Shown in pieces: positions 20,394-32,200 of a stretch of DNA of 64,000 nt. The position numbers and the translations under genes are program-made. Positions within the stretch are counted from its first letter, which is position 1; every line of letters starts with the position of its first letter. The notes beneath the pieces are model-generated. The model searched no databases. It had not been told where the DNA came from and saw only the letters and a list, made by a program, of their open reading frames with translations. Source of the stretch: Turnera subulata (lineage: Eukaryota; Streptophyta; Magnoliopsida; Malpighiales; Passifloraceae); assembly GCA_028386065.3 (NCBI GenBank), contig JAKUCV010004317.1:19307-83306 (forward strand), written 5' to 3'.

Positions 20394-23258
20394 TGAAATG
20401 CCCCGACCCGTATTTACCGTACACAGTAAACACGTGCCGAAACTGTGACGACCCAACCATACAAAGCCCAGCATACAGTGTATACAACAGAAACTCGGGC
20501 TCAACAGCCCAAAATAAAAACAACAGAAACAACATAACCGGCCCAATGGCCCAATAATAACAATATAATGTACAGCAGAAGACTTTAATAACTCACAAAA
20601 CACTGTATGCGACACTGATGCAAATTATGGATCTGAGCCCTGTCCAAGGGATAACGCCGCAGCCTGTTTGGAATGCACCAACCCTGTACCACAAATAACT
20701 CATCCTACGGGATGAAAGCCCGCAGGTGAGGGGTGAGTCCGAAGTGCTCACAACCATGGATAGACGATCAATATGCAACCCTAAAAATTGCTCAAGGTGA
20801 AATCAGATAAAAACCGCCAAAATATACCAAACCAAAAGACACGACCCAAAACCGGTCCAAGACCCAAAAGACTCAAATAAAAAAAAATCCAATTTCCAAT
20901 TTTATCTTTCCGGGCCCCGTCACGGATAAGCTAGGGGTCAGACCTGGTTATCAACACATTCCGGGTGCCAGACCAAATCCAGAGAACCCAGGGATCGACA
21001 TCCCAAAAATACGAACCCAGGGATAGACATCCCAAATATAATCACGGGATAGACATCCCAAAAATACGAACCCAGGGATAGACATCCCAAATATAATCAC
21101 GGGATAGACATCCCAAGCATAGACATGCTTATCATAAGTAACCCAGGTCACGGCCGCCACGAAACAGTCTTAAACCATCGAGTCGTACCACTACTTATCA
21201 CGTGACAATTATATTATCGTCATCAAAATCAAACTCAGGGATCGACATCCCTAACCAAAATACCGGGATAGACATCCCTATCCAAAATCAAGGATCAACA
21301 TCCTTATCACAATTTATTATTAATTCCATTATACTTTAAACCAAAAAGACGCAAGGATAAACATCCAAAAATCAATCAAGATACTGGGATAAACATCCCG
21401 AAAACCAAATCAAATATTGGGATAAACATCCCGGCAACAATCACAACAAATGCAACAACTAGCAGTGCAATAAACATCAAACACAATAACCGAGTAATAC
21501 AGGCACATATTGAAGGAAATCCATCCTCACCTTGGCCGATTACTCCACTCCGGAAACAATGACCGGTCCGACGCCGGCTCCTCGGGAAACTGCCCGATAT
21601 CCCAACCTATACAACAAAACAATATATACGCATAAATGCACATAATCGGTATGCTATAATGCCAATACTGCGAAATATCCCATCCCGGTTCATATCCTTA
21701 TTATCATCTTTTACCGAAAATATTATACAATACGTATATCCGAATATAATTTCGGTACCATACTTTAATTAAAATTCCTTTCCAAAATATTTTTCATAAA
21801 TTAATTATACTTTTCCAAAATAATAAACATCATAATTTTCCTAGGAATTATAACTTGTATATATTTATCCCAAAGTTATTTCCTTAAAATGTTATGCTCG
21901 CCAAAATATAATTACTAAATATTATTATTTTAGGAAAATCATTTTCCAGAGAATATAACTATATAATTTATTTTCTGAAAATAAATACGAATTTATAAAT
22001 ATACATATATATATTTCCCAAGTTATTCCTTATGCATAAATATTAATTATTTTCCATATCTTATACTTTCCCAAAATTCCATAATAATCATATATTTATT
22101 TCCCAAAATACTTCAATGATTTAATTTTCAAAGTATTAATCATAAAAATATTTATATCAGATTTTTTTATTATTATTATTATTATTTTATTATTTTTTTA
22201 AAATTTTCGGACTGGGCCAAATAGTGCAAGCCCAGGTCCAAGGCTATAAATTCATCAGGTTCAGCCCAAGCCCAGGTGTCCAGATCCAAGACACCCAAGC
22301 CAGGCCCATATATAAAACCCAGCTAACCCAAAAGAGAACCCAGGCCCAAGTGAACAGTCCGGTTTGAGCCCAGGCCAGGGACCCGTCGGGTCAACCCGGC
22401 CCGGCCACGACCCGGCTGCTGAATGGGGTAGGGGGTTGTCTTCAACCTCTAGGCAGCTCACCTCGGCTGCTCGAGGGCATGGCGGACGGCGGTGCACACG
22501 TCGGGGAGGGCGGCACGGAACGGAGGAGGTGACGACACGACGAGACTCTGGCGAGGGAGGAACGCGAGCGACGGCAGGCGGTGGAGGAGAGCCTGAGCGG
22601 GGAGGAAGCAAGTCGCACCGGTCGTCTCGTTGGCTCGTCACGTCAGCGATGGCGCTCTGCTGTGGCGGCGCGGAACGACGAGGCGAGAGGAGGCGGCAGG
22701 TGATGGTGGCCGTGGATTCGTCCGGTGGCGGCGGTGGCTCCAGTTCTTCTTCTTCCTCCCTCTTTTTTTTTTTCTTTCTTTTTCCCGATTAACCTTCCAT
22801 CCCGATTTCTTTTTTTTTTTTTCTCCTTCTCTTTTTCTCTCCCTCTCTCTTTTTTTTCTTCCTTCTTCTTTCTTTTCTCTCTAATTTTTTTTCCTCTCTC
22901 CCTTCCTCTTCACCGGTTTTCCTACTTTTAAATTGTTTTTTTTACTGTTGACATGTGAGCTTCAAATAATGCAGCTTGTCTGCATTATGAAGCGAGTCCG
23001 GTCCGGACCAGAAAATAACTGATACCCCCTTAGTTATTTTCCGATGTGATTTTTCCGAAAATCCCGAAACCCGAAAAATACCAACTTAGGTCCGAAAAAT
23101 CCACGGAAAAATCACGAGCGCGGAAAAACTCTCGGTTTCGAAAAACAACGCCCGATTTACCTTGAATTAATTACCCAAGATTAATTCAACAGTAAATCAC
23201 AGTAAAAAAACTTTTACAGTCCCGGTAAAAATCTAAAATTTTTACCCGGGCTGTTACA
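20394..23258 (-). mobile_element. Solo LTR of the Tekay-like family, inverted
   Basis: In minus orientation it runs from TGTAACAGCCCGGG (23258) to GGGTCGGGGCATTTCA (20394), 2865 bases. It is flanked by the perfect target duplication GTATT at 20389-20393 and 23259-23263. No internal domain is present, so LTR-LTR recombination removed the rest. Its own duplication shows it is an independent insertion, not the other arm of a single inverted element. GC-rich reading frames at 22261-22792 are LTR composition. Confidence 0.9.
20991..21432. repeat. Array of about twelve GGGAT-NNNN-ATCCC palindromes in the solo LTR
   Basis: Copies of GGGATAGACATCCC or GGGATCGACATCCC run from 20991 to 21432, including a locally duplicated 51-56-base unit (about 21010-21115). 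Symmetric variants AAGCATAGACATGCTT (21115-21130) and AAGGATCAACATCCTT (21290-21305) are present. This is the counterpart of the array at 18100-18484. Confidence 0.8.
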
Positions 23259-23263
23259 GTATT

Positions 23264-25480
23264 TGCGACCTTAATTCATCTATATTTCTAGAGACATTTG
23301 TCTCTCACTATCATTCTCTTCATTTCTGCTTTTTTCCTTTTTCTAGATACACCCATATACTATTTTATTTCTCATTTTCTTTCCTTTATTTTTTTTCTTC
23401 TTCTTTCTTCATTGAATTCAACTTGATAAGGAGCTTCTCCCTGTTTTTTTTTTTCTCGAATGGAACTTCTTCTTCCTCTTCATCTTCTTCGACTGCTCCC
23501 AATGCCTATCACTACAGCTCTCTCAAGTCTTTTACAATTAACTTTTACAGTTTTGAACAAGATCAAACTTTGATGAGTACCCGTTTTTTGTAATTTAATT
23601 TCTTTTAATCAATACACCTATTTTAATTTGGAAAAAAAATCAAATCAGAGACTCCCATCATGACTCATTTAATGGGCGTGTATTTTTATTTTTTAAAATT
23701 TCATTTTATCCCTTATTCAAGCAAAACAAAATACCCAAGTCTTCATACTTAAAATTTTCCGAATCTATCTTTTTTTCCTACTCTATAAAAATTCCAAAAC
23801 TAAATCCGAACAGGTATCATGACATGCTCCCCTGATCTTCTTCCACAGTATCCGAAAGAGTTTTTTTCAAGTTTTAATTTGTTCAACTAGAATCTGAGCT
23901 CTTCACTTTAATTATTTATTTTTCTGGTCCCTTTTTTAACTTTTAAGTCCCACAAGTTTCATAATTTAGAATGTGAGAAGTGGCTAATTAATTGAAACCT
24001 TTTCCAAATAAAATAACTAGTAAAATTGGGTGTATAAAAATATTATTGGAATACCTAATTAATGTGTTTCCTAAACGTCCATGGGTGAATTGATTAAAAA
24101 AAAATGGCAGAAATAGTTTACTAACAAAGTTTTTACAAACAAAGTTAATGTGTATGAAGGATAATTTATAGATCACACTTTATAATTTATAAAAAGTTAA
24201 TGTGATTTACTAAAAAATCAATTTTTATAACTTTATTATATTTATTATAAGGATAGGAGTATTTTTAATTCCATTTAAGCTACTGCCTTCAAATTTCTTT
24301 GTAACTCTTTACTTTTAATCAATCAATATATTCAAAACTATTAAAAGCTATGAAGGATTTTATCTCCAAGTAGCATCTCAATCAGAGCTTGCAATACTTC
24401 TTTAGAGGCATATGCACATTTTTGATCCGGTTCGACCTAACCTGAAGAACATTCTTGCATTTCCCATTCGTCTCTATGAGGCACACAACAATAGACACAA
24501 TAGACACCAAAGCCTCAAGACTTCAATTAATTCTAACACTAAGTAGATTTGGTCAAAATTTCCTCCAACCATCATGGGTCGAAGGCAGATATACTTCTCA
24601 AAGCTATAGATCTCAACTCATATATTGTGGCAAAGAACAAAAGACTCATATAGAAGAGTAAAAGAACTACCCAAAAATATTGCACCCTAATGACAACAGA
24701 AAACCTACAATTTATTTATAGTAGGGGAGGTGGAGGAAAAAAATAAAAAGAAACCCGGGGCTTACCACCTGATTAGGTATCGGGTGGCAACCCCTGACTG
24801 GAGAAAACCAAAAATGTTTTAGGTTATGAGAGAGAGAGGATGCGCCGTAGAGAGGTGCAGCTTAGCGAAATAAGGATCCCTGGTGAGCAAGTGGCGCCAT
24901 GATTTGCATACGAGCTACCAACAATGTTCTTAATCAGAAGTCTGCCAAAGTATGTTGGCTATGATTTCAATGGGCAGATCTTCGTTTCCTCCTCCAAATC
25001 CAGTACTTCTGTATTTCAATTGGCAGATCTTCCTCTCCAACCTCAAAACTTAACACAACAAGGTAACGCACAATGAATTTATAATGTAAAAGCAATATAT
25101 AAATATATATAATGAAAAACCTAGCAAACTATATATATACATATGTGTGTGTATAAACCATCCACACCTAGTTGGAAACAATAATAAAGAGTCCGGAATC
25201 CGAATCCTATATATATTTAGCAATATTGGTTATAATTAATATTACCACTAAAACATTACGATTTCGACCAACTTCTCCTGCCGAAAGAAAGAAAGAGAAA
25301 ATTAAACAACTCATGGCAGAATCAAGCTCAGAGCTTAATTAATAATCCTTAATTAATCAAGGAGATTAATGCTGAAAGTTTTAAGTAAGAAAAACCGCAA
25401 AGGATTTATGGCTGAAAGATCTTCATGCTCTTGGGCTGCAAACTTAATATGGATGTATAGAAACTTTTTAGTCTTTTTAT
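23264..25480. other. Intergenic host DNA, no gene seen
   Basis: AT-rich and without a convincing reading frame. 24880-25200 contains short blocks that reappear in order upstream of the cyclophilin gene, namely GATTTGCATACGA and GTTGGAAACA-TAATAAAGAGTC (28660-28800). That suggests an old duplication of that 5' flank. 25371-25440 resembles 40788-40860. Confidence 0.5.
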
Positions 25481-25690
25481 GTTTATTATTATTATTATTT
25501 GGTTGCCCATCCAGTATCCGGAGCTTTGTTTCGACTAATCCGGTCGATCCGCGTCGCGCACCTGGGTATGGTGGGTGAGTCTCCCAATGGAAATTCTGTG
25601 CGTACACGAAGACTCGAACCCGAGATGGTAGGTGAAGACAAGGTAAAAAATTCCACCTTCATGATGCACTCGTTCGCTTCGCATGGATAA
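25481..25690 (-). mobile_element. Probable tRNA-derived SINE, minus strand
   Basis: On the minus strand GGTTCGAGTC (25620-25611) matches a pol III B box. It is followed by a GGGAGACTCACC block, ATTAGTCGAAACAAAGC, and a terminal GGATACTGGATGGGCAACC leading into an (AAT)n tail (25500-25481). This organisation is typical of plant SINEs. The 5' end and target duplication could not be fixed. Confidence 0.55.
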
Positions 25691-26055
25691 TTATTTAATG
25701 ACCCATGCAAAGACAATTGCATACACATCCATCAAATTTGAAGGATAAAATCCAAACTTCCTGCTGGTACCAGCATATTTAATCATACATTTAGAAATTT
25801 TTGGGGGCGTCTATATGTGTCTAAACCCAATAAATCAAAAAAAAAACCTTGAACAATATTTATTTCGAAGACTCAATTATCAGGACCGTGAAGCCTTTTC
25901 CACCAAAGACATCCCCAAGTGAGAGAAGACCAGGAGAGTATAGGGAATTACAAACAACTTAGAGTTTCCGATGCTGAACTTTACCTGTACGGCCTTTTTG
26001 GTCTTGTTTGTCCTGAGATCGTAGGATAACAGAATGCTTGGACCTCCTCCTTTAT
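25691..26055. other. Intergenic, nothing recognised
   Basis: 365 bases without a gene, repeat or motif that I can support. It may contain the 3' region of the F-box remnant. Confidence 0.5.
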
Positions 26056-26688
26056 TCAACAGAAAAATCTTGACATCTTCTTCTTCTTCTTCCCCTTCAC
26101 TGATGCAATTGGTATAACTCGATACTCATCAAGCAATGGTGGTCTTCTCGGCAGCGATGATGATAAATCAACATGTTGTTTTGTCCAAGAGCTTGCCACT
26201 CCATACTCCATAATCCATATGTCAAGACAACCACTTGTATCAATATGATGCCAAGCGCCTCTCCGTCTCGAAAATAGACTGCGCGAACAACCTGTTATCC
26301 GAGGAGGTGCTGGGATAACAAACCGGACTGCTTCATTCTCTATATCGAAAGCACGTATAACCAGACACTTAGACCATTTATCACAAGCAGCCCAATGAAC
26401 CCAAAGAAGAACACCACTAAGGGAAGCCGAAGGTGACACTGGGTGCGGGAGATGTTGATCAATGCTTCCCCACAAATTACTTCCAAGAGTGTAAATCATT
26501 GCGGGTAAATCAAAATCTTACACTGATTACTTATGCTAGATATCGATCATGAAAAACTCCGAAAATATTCTGAGTCCCCGTGACTGTCGTCTTCTTCCAA
26601 ATTCATCAATTTCTTCACCTCCATGTGCTGAACAAATCAAGCCATTACAAGAACCAACAACGTACGCATTTGAGTTTCTGGAGTTCAT
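26056..26688 (-). pseudogene. F-box associated (FBA) domain protein remnant
   Basis: Reading leftward from 26688, a short frame contains VVGSCNGLICSA, the signature just after the F-box in plant F-box/FBA proteins. It stops near 26540. The frame 26499-26056 then gives a typical FBA pattern: YTLGSNLWGSI, a GVLLWVHW hydrophobic block, afD-like AFDIENEAVRFVIP, and the C-terminal IWIMEYGVASSWTK. The SKP1-binding F-box itself is absent, and stops separate the two parts, so it is a pseudogene. It lies 26 bases after the stop of the cyclophilin gene on the same strand and may overlap its 3' UTR. F-box/FBA proteins are substrate receptors of SCF ubiquitin ligases. Confidence 0.7.
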
Positions 26689-26713
26689 GCAGTACTCATT
26701 CAACAACTACGCA

Positions 26714-28483
26714 TTACTTACTGTGGCTTGATTCATCCCTCAAGCGTCTGTCATCATCTACATGTCTTGCCTTATAGTCCCTGTCCCTATCCCTTCTAGG
26801 ACTATAATCATCCGCATCTCTCCTCCTATATTCCCCATCAGAATGTCTCTTTCCATCATCCCCGCTGCCCCTCTTCTGATAACCTCCACTTTCCCTCCCA
26901 TCTCCACGGCCTTCCACATCTGAACTTCTATTCCTGTGATCACGATCCTCTGGTCTGCCATCATTTCGCTCCTTTCTTCTATCAGCATACTTCTCCCTAT
27001 CCACTCGCTCCTCCGGATGTCTGTCGTCATTTCGTTCTTTTCTTCTATCAACAGCATGGTTTTCCCTATCCACTCTCTCCTCAGGATATCTACTTGCTTT
27101 ACTTTCACGATGCGTCACATCCTCTCGGTGACCTCTATCTCTGTTGCTCCGCCTGTGCCTATCATGAGACTCTTTCTTCTCTTGATCCCTATGTGTCTGG
27201 CTTTCTGAACCTCTCCTGGGCAGCTTCCTTCCGTCTATCTGGTCATCAGCATAATAACGTTTCCTCTTTTCAAGTCTCGGTCCCCTTGGACTTCCTGGAG
27301 AATCCTCATCAAATACCATATCAAATCGTGCATTATCATAACCACCACGCTGTTTATCATTGTCCTTCAGAACATACTTTGCCGGCATGTGTTTGGTGGA
27401 AGGCTCTCCAGTGCAAACCTTGGCCATGTGATCAGGGGCACCACACTTGAAACAACCAGTTCCTTCACTCATTTGTTTGTCTTTGCGCCTGAATTGAGCC
27501 CACTCCTTTGCAACACTTTGGCTAAAGTCCACCTGTATCCTCCTATCATCAATCAAGGCATTGTCCATCTTAAAATATGCTTGCTCACAGGCCTCTTTGG
27601 TCACGAACTCTATAAATGCGAAGCACAAACTATCTCCTGTCTTATAATCACGGATCACATCAGCCGATAAAACAGTTCCAAAGCGTGAAAAAATGGTATG
27701 CAAATCATCATCCTCGGTGACTGGATTCAGTTTACGAACAAATAGAACATTGTCAGGAGGTTTTATCTCGGCATCAGGAATGTCCCCAATAGCCTCCAGT
27801 ACAACTGCACTAGAATGCGCATCCTTTGCTCGGAGAACCTCGTCGACTTCCTCCGGAGCTGCTAATTGCTCATCCAAGGGCACCCAATCATCTTCAAGTC
27901 TTACCTCACCATCATCAACCTCATCCTTTGGTTTTCCTACCGGAGACGCATCAGGAATCCGCTCTGCTAGCCCAGGTGGATCATCAAAAGGATCATCAAG
28001 GATGTAGGTGTGTTTGATTCGGATATTCCTAAGGGGTTTGTTCCTCTCATCCACGAGAGCTTCACTGATCCTGCTCAAGGTATCCATCCCTTCGACTACC
28101 TCTGCAAAGACAGTATGCTTCCCATCGAGATAGTCAAGATCATCACGCAGTGTGATATAGAACTGGGAAGCGTTCAGATTTTCTCCAGCACTAGCCATCG
28201 CGACAGTTCCAGCCTTTTTATGTTTCAAATCGGGATGGATTTCATCGCTGAAAAAACGTGCCTGATCCCCATACAGAGATTTGTAGATTGAATCACCGCC
28301 AGCTCCAGTACCGGTCGGGTCACCAGTTTGTGCAGTAAAATCCTTCTGGACCGTGTGGAACCGGCAACCATTGTAGTATTTAATCTTGCAAAGCTTCAAG
28401 AAGTTCTTGCAGGTCAGGGGGCACCTGTCCGTGTACAAATCCACCGTGAACTCACCTAAGCTCGTCACAACTAGCACCGACAT
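26714..28483 (-). CDS. CYP59: Cyclophilin with RRM and zinc knuckle, CYP59-like
   Basis: A 589-codon ORF with ATG at 28483-28481. Residues 1-160 are a cyclophilin-type peptidyl-prolyl isomerase (FHTVQKDFTAQTGDPTGTG, MASAGENLNASQFYITL). Residues 246-322 are an RRM with RNP2 LFVRKL and RNP1 CFAFIEF. Residues 344-357 are a CCHC knuckle (CFKCGAPDHMAKVC). From about 395 the tail is Arg/Asp/Glu/Ser-rich with a near-tandem duplicated RYPEERVDRE-like unit. This order is specific to CYP59, a nuclear protein that in Arabidopsis binds RNA, SR proteins and the RNA polymerase II C-terminal domain. The Arabidopsis protein is somewhat shorter (about 500 residues). The whole ORF is uninterrupted in genomic DNA. 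It is the best candidate here for a functional host gene. Confidence 0.88.
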   Translation of the reverse strand: MSVLVVTSLGEFTVDLYTDRCPLTCKNFLKLCKIKYYNGCRFHTVQKDFTAQTGDPTGTGAGGDSIYKSLYGDQARFFSDEIHPDLKHKKAGTVAMASAGENLNASQFYITLRDDLDYLDGKHTVFAEVVEGMDTLSRISEALVDERNKPLRNIRIKHTYILDDPFDDPPGLAERIPDASPVGKPKDEVDDGEVRLEDDWVPLDEQLAAPEEVDEVLRAKDAHSSAVVLEAIGDIPDAEIKPPDNVLFVRKLNPVTEDDDLHTIFSRFGTVLSADVIRDYKTGDSLCFAFIEFVTKEACEQAYFKMDNALIDDRRIQVDFSQSVAKEWAQFRRKDKQMSEGTGCFKCGAPDHMAKVCTGEPSTKHMPAKYVLKDNDKQRGGYDNARFDMVFDEDSPGSPRGPRLEKRKRYYADDQIDGRKLPRRGSESQTHRDQEKKESHDRHRRSNRDRGHREDVTHRESKASRYPEERVDRENHAVDRRKERNDDRHPEERVDREKYADRRKERNDGRPEDRDHRNRSSDVEGRGDGRESGGYQKRGSGDDGKRHSDGEYRRRDADDYSPRRDRDRDYKARHVDDDRRLRDESSHSK

Positions 28484-28957
28484 CTTCTACGTACTTTTCC
28501 TTCTCCCCCTTCTCTGGCCTTTGGTTCCCGGTAAATAAATTAAATGGCAATCACCGGAGATTGGAAAGAATAGGGAAACGAGAGATCAAGAGTTGGACAA
28601 ACGAAAGAGGGAGAGCAGTGGGGGCGGGGGCTTGGTTACCGGTCAGCAATTGACGCCGCGATTTGCATACGATCTATATATATATATAGATGTTGAAACT
28701 GACCAACCGACTCACGGTGTATGTATTGCATAAGAAAACCCTAAGAATGTAGCAAACCCAAACCTTGTTGGAAACATTAACAATAAAGAGTCGGTCGGAA
28801 TCTGCTATGACCCAGCAAGTGTTTGACAAGTCACTCTTGTTTGTACTACTGGTCGTTAGATAATTCAGGTTGGGTGTTAATTACATGTAGTGCAATATAC
28901 TGTCCTTTTTTTCCCCAAAGAAAATGGACTAATTGGGCAATTTCGGTGTATGTATAA
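28484..28957. other. 5' flank of the CYP59-like gene
   Basis: Contains the 5' UTR and presumably the minus-strand promoter. An ATAT run (28674-28689) sits near 200 bases from the ATG. It ends where the copia LTR begins. No other gene. Confidence 0.5.
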
Positions 28958-29131
28958 TGTTAGTTAAGTAGTTAGTATCTGTTTGAATTTGTTTTGATTT
29001 GGTCACTAACAAACACCATGAAGTGTACGTGGGTTGTTATTAGTTTTTTCACATCTTGTAAGGCTATAAAAGCTTGAGACTAACTTACAAGGTATTCTTT
29101 CACAATTCCGTGAGTGTTTATGAACCTTTCA
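28958..29131 (+). repeat. 5' LTR of the copia element, truncated
   Basis: Matches the 3' LTR from the GTAGTTAGTATCTGTTTG block to the end GTGTTTATGAACCTTTCA. The first roughly 85 bases and one copy of a tandem duplicated block seen in the 3' LTR are missing. A TATAAAA lies at 29065-29071. The left boundary is approximate. Confidence 0.75.
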
Positions 29132-29135
29132 AATC

Positions 29136-29147
29136 TGGTAGCGGAGC
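29136..29147 (+). other. Primer-binding site of the copia element (variant)
   Basis: TGGTAGCGGAGC lies four bases after the LTR. The usual copia primer-binding site, complementary to initiator tRNA-Met, is TGGTATCAGAGC. The same variant recurs in two other elements of this window. Confidence 0.75.
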
Positions 29148-29251
29148 TATATATAGATAAATAGGAGAGGCCTGCTTAAGAATAAGAGAGTGAAACACTC
29201 CGAGTGTAAGTGAGTGAGTAAAACACTGCGTGTGTAAGTAAGCTTGAGCTG

Positions 29252-32200
29252 ATGGCTGAAACTAATAGCTTTGCACAGGCATGCATTCCCAAGTTTGATG
29301 GGGATTATGATCATTGGAGTTTGGTCATGGAAAATCTTCTTAGATCAAAGGAGTATTGGAGTGTCATCCAGGGAGGGTTTACCGAACCAGCTGATGAAAA
29401 AGCATTGACGTCAGCCCAAAAGAAGATCTTAGAAGAAACAAGGCTGAAGGATTTCAAGGCCAAGAGTTATCTCTTCAGTTCTATTGACAAGACCATTTTG
29501 AAGACAATTGCTCAAAAGCAAACTGGCAAACAGTTGTGGGACTCAATGAAGGTTAAATATCAAGGTAATGCTCAAGTTCAACGTGCTCAGTTTCAAACTC
29601 TTCGTAGAGTTTTTGAGTTACTAGAGTTGAAACCGGGGGAGACAGTGAATGCATATATCGGGAGAGTAATGGTGGTGTCTAATGACATGAGAAATTGTGG
29701 TGAAGACATGCCAGATGTCAAGAATGTTGAGAAGATTCTGCGTACTCTCACCGAGAACTTCAACTACACTGTATGCTCAATTGAGGAATCAAAAGATATA
29801 ACGTCTGTTGATGCCTTACAAAGTTCGCTGCAAGTCCATGAGCAGAAGTTTCTCAAAAATGGTGGAGAGGAGCAAGCACTGAATGTGAGTTATGACGATA
29901 GAGGAAGCAGAGGGCGAGGAGCTGCAACTAGAGGCAGAGGAACAGGCAGAGGAAGACAATTTAACAAGGCCACTGTGGAATGTTATAGATGCCATCAGCT
30001 AGGGCATTTTTCATACGAATGTTCTAGTAAGGACAAGAAACTCAACTATGCTGAGGTAGAAGAGGAAGAAGAGATGCTTTTGATGGTTGTTACGGAAGCT
30101 AATAATGCAGAAAAGGAAGAGATGTGGTACTTAGATTCCGGATGCAGCAACCACATGTATGGGAAGAGACAAATTTTTTTAGATTTTGATGGTGCATACA
30201 GACATTCAGTGAAACTCGGCAATAATACGAGGATGGACGTGATGGGGAAAGGCAATATACGACTAGAAATCAACGGCAAATCTCATATGATTATGGATGT
30301 TTATTATGTGCCAGATTTAACAAATAATTTGCTCAGTATAGGCCAACTTCAAGAAAGAGGATTAGCTATTATTATTAAGCATGGAGTATGCAGTCTTTAT
30401 CATCCACAAAAGGGTTTGATTATGTAGACATCGGTGACAACAAATAGGATGTTTGCATTATCAGCTACTGTACCAGAGCATTCTACTTGTTTACAAACAA
30501 TGACAGAAGAAGAATCCCACTTGTGACATCAGAGGTATGGACATCTCAGTTATAAAGGGTTGCAAACACTAAGGTCACGATATATGGTAAAGGGGATTCC
30601 ACCTTTCAAAGCTACAACTGGGTCATGCATTGTTTGTTTGGTTGGAAAACAACACAGAGAGACTTTTCCAAAAAGGAGTCAATGGCGTGCTTCTAAAAAA
30701 TTGCAGCTTGTCCATGCTGATATTTGTGGCCCAATCACACCATCCTCTAACAGTGATAGAAGGTACATGTTAATATTCATTGACGATTATAGCAGAAAGA
30801 TGTGGATATATTTTTTGATTGAAAAGTCTGAGGCATTCACAACTTTCAAACACTATAAGAGTCTAGTTGAAAAAGAGTCTGGAGTACCTATATGTTGTTT
30901 ACGCACTGACAGAGGAGGAGAATTCACTTCCCATGAGTTTAATAATTTTTGTGAAGATAATGGTATAAGTAGGCAGCTCACAGTAGTTTACACCCCGCAA
31001 TAGAATGGGATAGCTGAACGCAAGAACCGAACAATTATGAACATGGTTTGTTGCATGTTATCTGACAAAGAGGTACCAAAGAGATTCTGGCCAGAGGCTG
31101 CAAGATGGACAACACATGTTCTCAATAGAAGTCCCACGTCAGTTGAGAAGGAGAAAACACCGGAAGAGCTTTGGAGTGGAGTTAAACCTAATGTGGATTA
31201 CTTCAGAGTTTTTGGATGCTTAGCCCATGTTCATGTGCCAGACCAGAAAAGAAAGAAGTTGGATGATAAAAGCTTCCCTTGTGTGTTACTGGGAGTTAGT
31301 GCTGAGTCAAAAGCGTATCGATTATTTGATCCAGCAACCAAGAAGATAATGACAAGTCGAGATGTAAGTTTTGAAGAAGAAAAGGGCTGGAACTGGGGAA
31401 GAACTACGCAAGAAGTAAAACAAGATGTATTGGTTTGGGAAGGTTGTGATGAAGATAAAACTGAAGAGTCTGAAAATGAAGAAGAAGCTGCCACTGAAAT
31501 TCAAGTTGTTGCACCAGCAGACGATCCAGAAGCACCAAATGATACACTTTTGGCAGCAAATAGATCTCAAAGACCTCCTCCATACCTGCAAGATTATGTG
31601 TCAGTAGAAGGTCTTTTGGAAGAAGAAGAAGAGTCAAACAATCTTGTGATGTTTACTTCCAATGAAGATCCTTGTTCCTTTGAAGAGGCAGCAGCAGAAG
31701 AGAAATGGAGAACGGCTATGGACAATGAGATGGAGTCTATCAAGAAGAATGAGACTTGACAGCTTACGCAACTACCAATTGGAGCAAAGAAAATTGGTGT
31801 TAAATGGGTTTTCAAGACCAAACAGAATGAGAATGGTGAGGCGGACAAGTACAAGGCCCGGTTGGTAGCTAAAGGTTATTCTCAACAGCATGGCATTGAG
31901 TACAATGAGGTTTTTGCACCAGTTGCAAGATGGGATACGATTCGGATGATTCTAGCCTTAGCAGCACAAAAGGGTTGGAGTGTGTACCAACTTGTTGTTA
32001 AAAACGCATTTCTTCATGCTGAATTGGAAGAGGATGTGTATGTGGAGCAACCGATGGGATATGTTCAAAAAGATGAAGAACATAAAGTGTACAAACTTCG
32101 AAAGGCACTTTACGGATTAAAGCAGGGCCCCCGTGCTTGGTATAGTAGAATTGAGGCTTACTTTCTCAAAGAAGGCTTTACACGATGCAATTATGAGCAT

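Noticed and set aside
18100..21432. CRISPR-like repeat arrays
   Set aside because: Repeats are 14-16 bases with irregular spacing and variable sequence, inside LTRs of a plant retrotransposon. No spacer regularity and no Cas genes.
22261..22931. ORFs in the solo LTR
   Set aside because: Same GC-rich or T-rich LTR composition, with no homologous protein pattern.
1625..23258. One giant inverted-repeat transposon
   Set aside because: The right arm has its own 5-bp target duplication GTATT and LTR termini, and the left arm is joined to internal retrotransposon sequence, so they are separate insertions.
26936..28291. Plus-strand ORFs over the cyclophilin gene
   Set aside because: Antisense shadows of a well-supported minus-strand gene.
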